A stretch of DNA of 64,000 nucleotides from Ralstonia pickettii. GTDB lineage: Bacteria > Pseudomonadota > Gammaproteobacteria > Burkholderiales > Burkholderiaceae. The stretch lies in assembly GCF_016466415.2 (NCBI RefSeq), contig NZ_CP066771.1, positions 2,976,001-3,040,000 of the forward strand, written 5' to 3'. Below the pieces are notes generated by a model that searched no databases, had not been told where the DNA came from, and saw only the letters and a list, made by a program, of their open reading frames with translations. Positions 60,074 through 64,000 of the stretch are shown piece after piece. Each line of letters starts with the position of its first letter. The first letter of the stretch is position 1. Both the position numbers and the translations under genes were made by a program.

Positions 60074-60088
60074 ACGTACGACCGTATA
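60071..60088. promoter_or_regulatory. Probable TetR-family operator
   Basis: TATACG (60071-60076), 6-base spacer, CGTATA (60083-60088), a perfect inverted repeat in the divergent tetR/MFS region. Confidence 0.75.
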
Positions 60089-60108
60089 TTAATGAACCGA
60101 GATCCCCC

Positions 60109-61575
60109 ATGTCAACAGAATCCCTTTCTGCTAGTAGCGTCGCCTCGTCAGCCAAACGACATTGGCCGGCGCTGGCGGCGCTGCTGACCGGCAACTTCGT
60201 CACCATTCTCGACCTGTTCATCGTCAATGTGGCGATTCCGGATATCCGGGCCGGCCTGCATGCCAGTTTTGCGGAGATCCAGCTCGTGATGGTCGGCTAC
60301 AGCGCGGCGTATGCGGTGTTCCTGCTCAACGGCGCCCGCCTGGGGGACCTGTTTGGGCGCAGGCGCATGTTTCTGGCAGGCATGGCGCTGTTCACGCTCG
60401 CATCTGCGCTGTGCGGGCTGGCCACCACGCCGTGGATGCTGATCGCCATGCGTGTCGGCCAGGGCTTGGGCGCGGCCATCCTCATGCCCCAGGTGATGGC
60501 CTCGCTGCGCGTACTGTTTGACGGCGATGCGCGACGCCGCGCATTCGGCACCATGGGCGCCGTGCAGGGCGTGGCGGCGTCGGTCTCGCAAATCATTGGC
60601 GGCTGGCTGATCGCGCATCCGCTGGCGGCCGACGTATCCGGCTGGCGTGCGGTGTTCCTGGTGAATGTGCCGATCGGCATTGTGGCGCTCCTGGCGGCCC
60701 GCGCCTTCGTGGCGGAATCGCGTGCGCCGGTGGCGGCGCGGCTGGACGTGCATGGCGCCGTGGCGGGTGCGGTGGCGCTGGCGATGCTGCTGGTGCCCAT
60801 CATGCAGGGCCGCGAATCCGGCTGGCCGTGGTGGTCGTGGGTGCTGCCGCTGGCCTCGCTGCTGGTGTTCCGCCACTTTGTGCGGGTGGAGCAAGCGCTG
60901 TCGACGGCGGGCCGCGTCCCGATCATCGAGATGGCGCTGTTCCGCAACCGCAGCTTTGTGCTGGGCGTGCTGGCGATCTTCCTGTTCTACACGGCCATCA
61001 GTTCGTACTTCCTGGCGCTGACGATCCTGCTGCAGTTCGGGCGCGGCCTGTCGGCGCTGGCAGCGGGGTTGGTGTTTACGCCCGCGGCCATCGCGTTCTT
61101 TACCGGCTCGCTGACAGCGCCCCGTCTGGCTGAGCGCATCGGGCAGCGTGCCCTGCTGCTGGGGGTGGCCACCTTCGCCGTCGGCATGGTCGTGCTGGCC
61201 ACCATGGCGCAGCTGGGCGCGGGTACCGCCTGGCTGATCCTGCCGCTGATGCTCAATGGCTTTGGGCAGGGCATGGTCATTCCACTGTCGCTCAACACCA
61301 TCCTGAGCGGCGTGGAAACAGCCCAGGCCGGCATGGGCGCCGGTACCGTTACGACCATGCAGGCCGTGGGCAATGCGGTGGGCGTGACGGTGGTGGGCGT
61401 GCTGCTGTTCTCGCTGCTCGGTCAGGTGGAGGGGGCAGAGGGCGCAGTGTCGGCGGACGCTGCCGCCCACGCAGCGCACTATGGCCACGCGTTCGCGCTG
61501 GCCACGCTCTACAACGTGGCGGCGACGGTGCTGTCGTTCGTGCTGTTCTGGCGGGCGTGGCGCCGTCACGCCTGA
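60109..61575 (+). CDS. MFS multidrug exporter, DHA2 (EmrB/QacA) family
   Basis: 488 residues from ATG 60109. 14 predicted membrane segments. The first has TGNFVTILDLFIVNVAIPDI, the DHA2 motif D1. The loop GARLGDLFGRRRMFLAG is motif A, and LIAMRVGQGLGAAILMPQVM lies in segment 4. It uses the proton gradient to export hydrophobic drugs or metabolites across the inner membrane. No EmrA-like adaptor is adjacent. Controlled by the divergent TetR gene. Confidence 0.92.
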   Translation: MSTESLSASSVASSAKRHWPALAALLTGNFVTILDLFIVNVAIPDIRAGLHASFAEIQLVMVGYSAAYAVFLLNGARLGDLFGRRRMFLAGMALFTLASALCGLATTPWMLIAMRVGQGLGAAILMPQVMASLRVLFDGDARRRAFGTMGAVQGVAASVSQIIGGWLIAHPLAADVSGWRAVFLVNVPIGIVALLAARAFVAESRAPVAARLDVHGAVAGAVALAMLLVPIMQGRESGWPWWSWVLPLASLLVFRHFVRVEQALSTAGRVPIIEMALFRNRSFVLGVLAIFLFYTAISSYFLALTILLQFGRGLSALAAGLVFTPAAIAFFTGSLTAPRLAERIGQRALLLGVATFAVGMVVLATMAQLGAGTAWLILPLMLNGFGQGMVIPLSLNTILSGVETAQAGMGAGTVTTMQAVGNAVGVTVVGVLLFSLLGQVEGAEGAVSADAAAHAAHYGHAFALATLYNVAATVLSFVLFWRAWRRHA

Positions 61576-61581
61576 GCGGGC

Positions 61582-62181
61582 TTACTTGCGCACCCAGCCG
61601 CGCCGCACGCAGGGCGCCAGCACCACGCCATGCAAGGCCAGCCCCAGCCGGTGCAGCGGCTCCGACAGCGTATGCGCCACACGCCCGCTGCAAAGCCATG
61701 CGCATAGGGCCGACACAGCCGCCGCGCCCAGCATGTCGAACGGATAGTGCACGCCCAGGTAGATGCGCGCCCACGCCATCGGCACGCCCAATAGCGCCAG
61801 CAACACACCCACGCGCCGCAGGCGTGCGTTCCACATCAGGCTGAATGCCACGGTCCACAGTGCGGTCAGGTGGTCGCTGGGGAACGACGAATCCGGCGCG
61901 TGCGGCAGCAGATTCGTGCCCAGTTCAATCGCAAACGGCCTGGGGTGATACCACGCAAGGCCGAAGCCGACGTTGATCGACAACGCCAGCGCTGCAGCCA
62001 CGCCGGTCTGCAGTGCCTGCCTGCGCGTGGTGGGCTCACCCCACAGCCAGCCGGCGACGAGCGTGAGCGGCACCAGCCAGATCGCGTATTCGGCAAAGGC
62101 CATCGCCAGCCGGACGGTGGCAGCCGGTGCGTCGGCCGGTGCGTTGATCCAAAGAAACAGCGTGTGATTGAGTGATTCCAT
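61582..62181 (-). CDS. PAP2-family membrane phosphatase (BcrC-like)
   Basis: 199 residues with about five membrane segments. The tripartite acid-phosphatase motif is present: WYHPRPF (first), SSFPSDHLTALW (second) and ARIYLGVHYPFDMLGA (third) with the catalytic His. It resembles BcrC-type undecaprenyl-diphosphate phosphatases, which recycle the lipid carrier for peptidoglycan and confer bacitracin tolerance; the exact lipid is inferred. Convergent with the MFS gene, 6 bases apart. Confidence 0.9.
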   Translation of the reverse strand: MESLNHTLFLWINAPADAPAATVRLAMAFAEYAIWLVPLTLVAGWLWGEPTTRRQALQTGVAAALALSINVGFGLAWYHPRPFAIELGTNLLPHAPDSSFPSDHLTALWTVAFSLMWNARLRRVGVLLALLGVPMAWARIYLGVHYPFDMLGAAAVSALCAWLCSGRVAHTLSEPLHRLGLALHGVVLAPCVRRGWVRK

Positions 62182-62280
62182 ACAGCGTCGGTCCAGGGCC
62201 CGAGTGATTCAACAACCGTGAGATGCCGGACCCACACTACTAAAGATTCCCTTCAATTCCCTTGGAACCGGCCTGTGGGC

Positions 62281-62376
62281 AAGCCTAGGCCACCCGACTT
62301 AGGCCAGCCGTAGCGATCTCCTCCTTGCCCGGGTCATCGCCTAGGCTTTTCCCACCGCCTGACGCTCCCTAGGATG
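62281..62376. promoter_or_regulatory. Cluster of CCTAGG boxes upstream of a broken sensor gene
   Basis: CCTAGG at 62284-62289, 62340-62345 and 62368-62373, plus CTTAGG at 62298. AAGCCTAGGC (62281-62290) and GCCTAGGCTT (62339-62348) are exact inverted copies. The last box continues ATGTAGGC, like CCTAGGCTGTAGAC at 9828. The site is about 60-150 bases before the remnant start at 62434. Confidence 0.45.
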
Positions 62377-62433
62377 TAGGCACACCGACACGCGGGCAGG
62401 TCGGACACGCACAGTCTCGAACTCCGGGGATGA

Positions 62434-62639
62434 ATGGAAAGTTTTCTGATTCAGCGGGACACACGCCGGCAGGCGACGTTTGCCGGTGCGATTGCGCTGC
62501 TGATCTTGTTGACGCTGGGCGTCGCTGCACCACGCGCCGGCTTGCAACGGCCTGGATCAACCCGTTCATGCCGATGTGCGCGCTGACCACGTTCACCACG
62601 GCCAGCATCGCCGCGTTTCTGCTGGGCGCGCTCACGTAA
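62434..62639 (+). pseudogene. MASE4-like membrane sensor fragment, frameshifted and truncated
   Basis: Frame 1 from ATG 62434 reads MESFLIQRDTRRQATFAGAI, then LLILLTLGVAAPRAGLQ, then degenerates into Arg/Cys residues and a stop near 62587. A second frame continues WINPFMPMCALTTFTTASIA and AFLLGALT to TAA 62639. Joined, they look like the first two membrane helices of a MASE4-type sensor domain, whose remaining helices and output domain are missing. A ribosome-site-like GGGGA precedes the ATG. The intact PAS kinase gene downstream may be what remains of, or a neighbour to, the original sensor. Confidence 0.5.
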
Positions 62640-62685
62640 CGCACATCAAACATCAAGCACCCGTGAGCGTTTGCCCTGCCCGTCT

Positions 62686-62962
62686 TTGCTGTCTTCTTTA
62701 TTTCTTCTGTATATAAAAATAGTAGTAGTAGATAACGGTGGACCGTTTCTGTGGATAGCTGCAGAAAGCGCTTTTGCGTCAACGGCTTGCGAATTGCACA
62801 ACCCGTCGGACAGTATGTGCCGTTGCGTGGATGACTCGTGCAGGGCACGCCCCACCCTCCCGGCAACCATCAAAGTTATGCCCGTGCTGCGGACAACCTG
62901 ACCCCGGGCAGCCAACACAGTTGTCCCTGAAGTTCTTCACGCGCTTATCCACATATCCACAG
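62686..62962. other. AT-rich stretch with TAG repeats and DnaA-box-like sites
   Basis: Within 62640-63116 there is no gene. 62690-62735 is strikingly AT-rich and contains TATAAAAA then TAG four times in a row (about 62719-62731). An inverted repeat AACGGT-GG-ACCGTT (62734-62747) and TGTGGATAG (62750-62758) follow. Further on are TTATCCACA (62945-62953, exact DnaA box) and ATATCCACA (62953-62961). This resembles origin unwinding elements, but no replication gene is adjacent. Confidence 0.4.
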
Positions 62963-63116
62963 CGGCAATCGCGACCATGTCCATGCGCGCAAGCGCGCTT
63001 CCAGGTCGGTGCCTTTGATTGCCATCCTCCAGCAGCATATTCTTGGGTAGATGCTCGGAAAACGGCTTCCAACTGGCGTGCCTTAGACGCCCGAACCCGC
63101 TGCGACGGGGCTTGAT

Positions 63117-64000
63117 ATGGATACCAACGCAGACAGATTGCGAAAACCGGCAAGCGATGCAGCCATCGCCCACGTGCCCGTGGAGGAGCGTTATCGCACC
63201 TTGGTCGACGCGATACAGGACTATGCAATCTTCCTCCTGGATCCCACAGGTCACATCGCAAGTTGGAATGCCGGTGCCCAACGCATCAAGGGCTATCACG
63301 CCGACGAAATCATCGGCCAGCACTTTTCGGTCTTCTATCCTGCCGAGGCAATTGCGCAGAACTATCCGGGCGAAGAACTCAAACGTGCGGCCGCCCTTGG
63401 CCGCTGGGAAGACGAAGGATGGCGCATCCGCAAGGACGGCTCGCGCTTCTGGGCCAACGTGGTGATCACTGCCCTGCGGGATGAAGACGGCGACCTGATC
63501 GGCTTTGCCAAGGTCACCCGGGACCTGACCGAGCGCGAGCGGCTCAAGCAGCTCGAGTACGCGAGCGAGCTGGCATCCCGGGTCGAAGCCACTCGCGAAG
63601 AAGAAAAGAAGCGTATTGCACGCGAGCTTCATGATGACCTCGGGCAGCAATTGACTGCGCTGAAGATGATCATCACCGGCCTGCTTGCAGATGACAGCAC
63701 CACGCCGGAAGCCCTGGCATACGCGCGCGAAAGAACACTGGCGATGAGCCATGCTATCGACCACGCGCTCGCGTCGGTCCGGCGTCTTGCCGCGGGCCTG
63801 CGGCCGACCATACTCGACGACCTGGGGCTGCTGCCCGCGCTCGACTGGCTCGTCACCGATTTCGGACAACATACCGGCCTGCGGGTCGCGCTGATCTGCA
63901 ATACGCATACGGTGGCGTTCAATGACGCCGCCTCCACCGCGCTGTTCAGGATCGTGCAGGAAGGTCTGACCAACGTTGCCCGGCATGCGACGTCGGCAAC
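63117..64000 (+). CDS. PAS-domain sensor histidine kinase, HisKA_3 type (partial, runs off the end)
   Basis: 294 residues visible from ATG 63117, open to the right edge. PAS domain at about 20-140: YRTLVDAIQDYAIFLLDPTG, then WNAGAQRIKGYHADEIIGQH and FAKVTRDLTERERLKQLE. The dimerisation and phosphoacceptor domain follows with the H-box RIARELHDDLGQQLTALKM near 175 (His phospho-site), as in NarX/DegS-type kinases. The ATPase domain begins near 270 (ALFRIVQEGLTNVARHA, N box). No membrane segments are visible, so it is a cytoplasmic sensor. Its usual partner would be a NarL-type regulator, probably just beyond the window. Confidence 0.92.
   Translation, partial: MDTNADRLRKPASDAAIAHVPVEERYRTLVDAIQDYAIFLLDPTGHIASWNAGAQRIKGYHADEIIGQHFSVFYPAEAIAQNYPGEELKRAAALGRWEDEGWRIRKDGSRFWANVVITALRDEDGDLIGFAKVTRDLTERERLKQLEYASELASRVEATREEEKKRIARELHDDLGQQLTALKMIITGLLADDSTTPEALAYARERTLAMSHAIDHALASVRRLAAGLRPTILDDLGLLPALDWLVTDFGQHTGLRVALICNTHTVAFNDAASTALFRIVQEGLTNVARHATSA

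Noticed and set aside
62640-63116. Main chromosomal replication origin
   Set aside because: Only one exact DnaA box and no dnaA, rpmH, rep or par gene adjacent. Kept as an origin-like observation, not as an annotated origin.
1-64000. CRISPR array or prophage
   Set aside because: No regularly spaced identical repeats and no phage structural, integrase or lysis gene cluster was seen.

Overview
The window is a GC-rich (roughly 65 percent) bacterial chromosome segment. It carries a complete gspC/gspGHIJKLMNDEF type II secretion cluster, HiPIP and cytochrome c genes, a Bug-type binding protein, a Gram-negative porin with a terminal Phe, and a fused indolepyruvate:ferredoxin oxidoreductase. This content points to Betaproteobacteria, order Burkholderiales, most likely the genus Ralstonia; the genus is inferred from gene content and order, not from a database search. 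Nearly all DNA is coding. There is one intact IS3-family insertion, one tRNA gene, no CRISPR array, no prophage and no integrase.

Layout. 1-1.6 kb: two exported proteins of unknown role and a surface-adhesin-E-like protein. 1.76-3.07 kb: IS3-family element with a CAG target duplication. 3.1-9.4 kb: diheme cytochrome c, tRNA-Arg(CCG), hisC, HiPIP, a KdpE-like regulator, a TctC/Bug binding protein and a porin. 9.9-15.8 kb: a small repeat protein, a paoABC-type molybdenum aldehyde oxidase operon and an M20 peptidase. 15.9-25.9 kb: DUF1835 protein, kefF-kefC, a GNAT acetyltransferase, a cupin, a LysM/transglycosylase gene overlapping a small periplasmic-protein gene (possible effector/immunity pair), a divergent Lrp regulator/hppD pair and an EF-hand protein. 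26.0-38.4 kb: the type II secretion cluster, with gspC divergent from gspG-F. 38.4-49.8 kb: a large palindrome, PNPOx-like protein, MocR regulator, indolepyruvate oxidoreductase, exonuclease I, D-lactate dehydrogenase-like protein, a divergent HD-domain/Crp-Fnr pair and a ferritin-like protein. 49.8-62.2 kb: chemoreceptor, a PelA-like deacetylase without other pel genes, SDR/MarR divergent pair, NarL-type regulator, trypsin-like protease plus lipoprotein, TetR/MFS divergent pair and a PAP2 phosphatase. 62.2-64 kb: a regulatory-looking stretch with CCTAGG boxes, a broken MASE4-like sensor fragment, an AT-rich stretch with TAG repeats and DnaA-box-like sites, and the start of a PAS/HisKA_3 histidine kinase that runs off the end.

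How genes work together. The gsp genes encode one machine: inner-membrane platform C/F/L/M/N, pseudopilins G-K, ATPase E and secretin D. The pao-like genes form one three-subunit enzyme (2Fe-2S, FAD/4Fe-4S and molybdopterin subunits). hppD and the oxidoreductase suggest aromatic amino acid breakdown. Five divergent regulator/target pairs (Lrp/hppD, MocR/PNPOx, Crp/HD, MarR/SDR, TetR/MFS) are visible, two with clear palindromic operators. The least explained places are the gspF 3' end and palindrome, the 21.2-23.3 kb locus and the 62.2-63.1 kb intergenic region.
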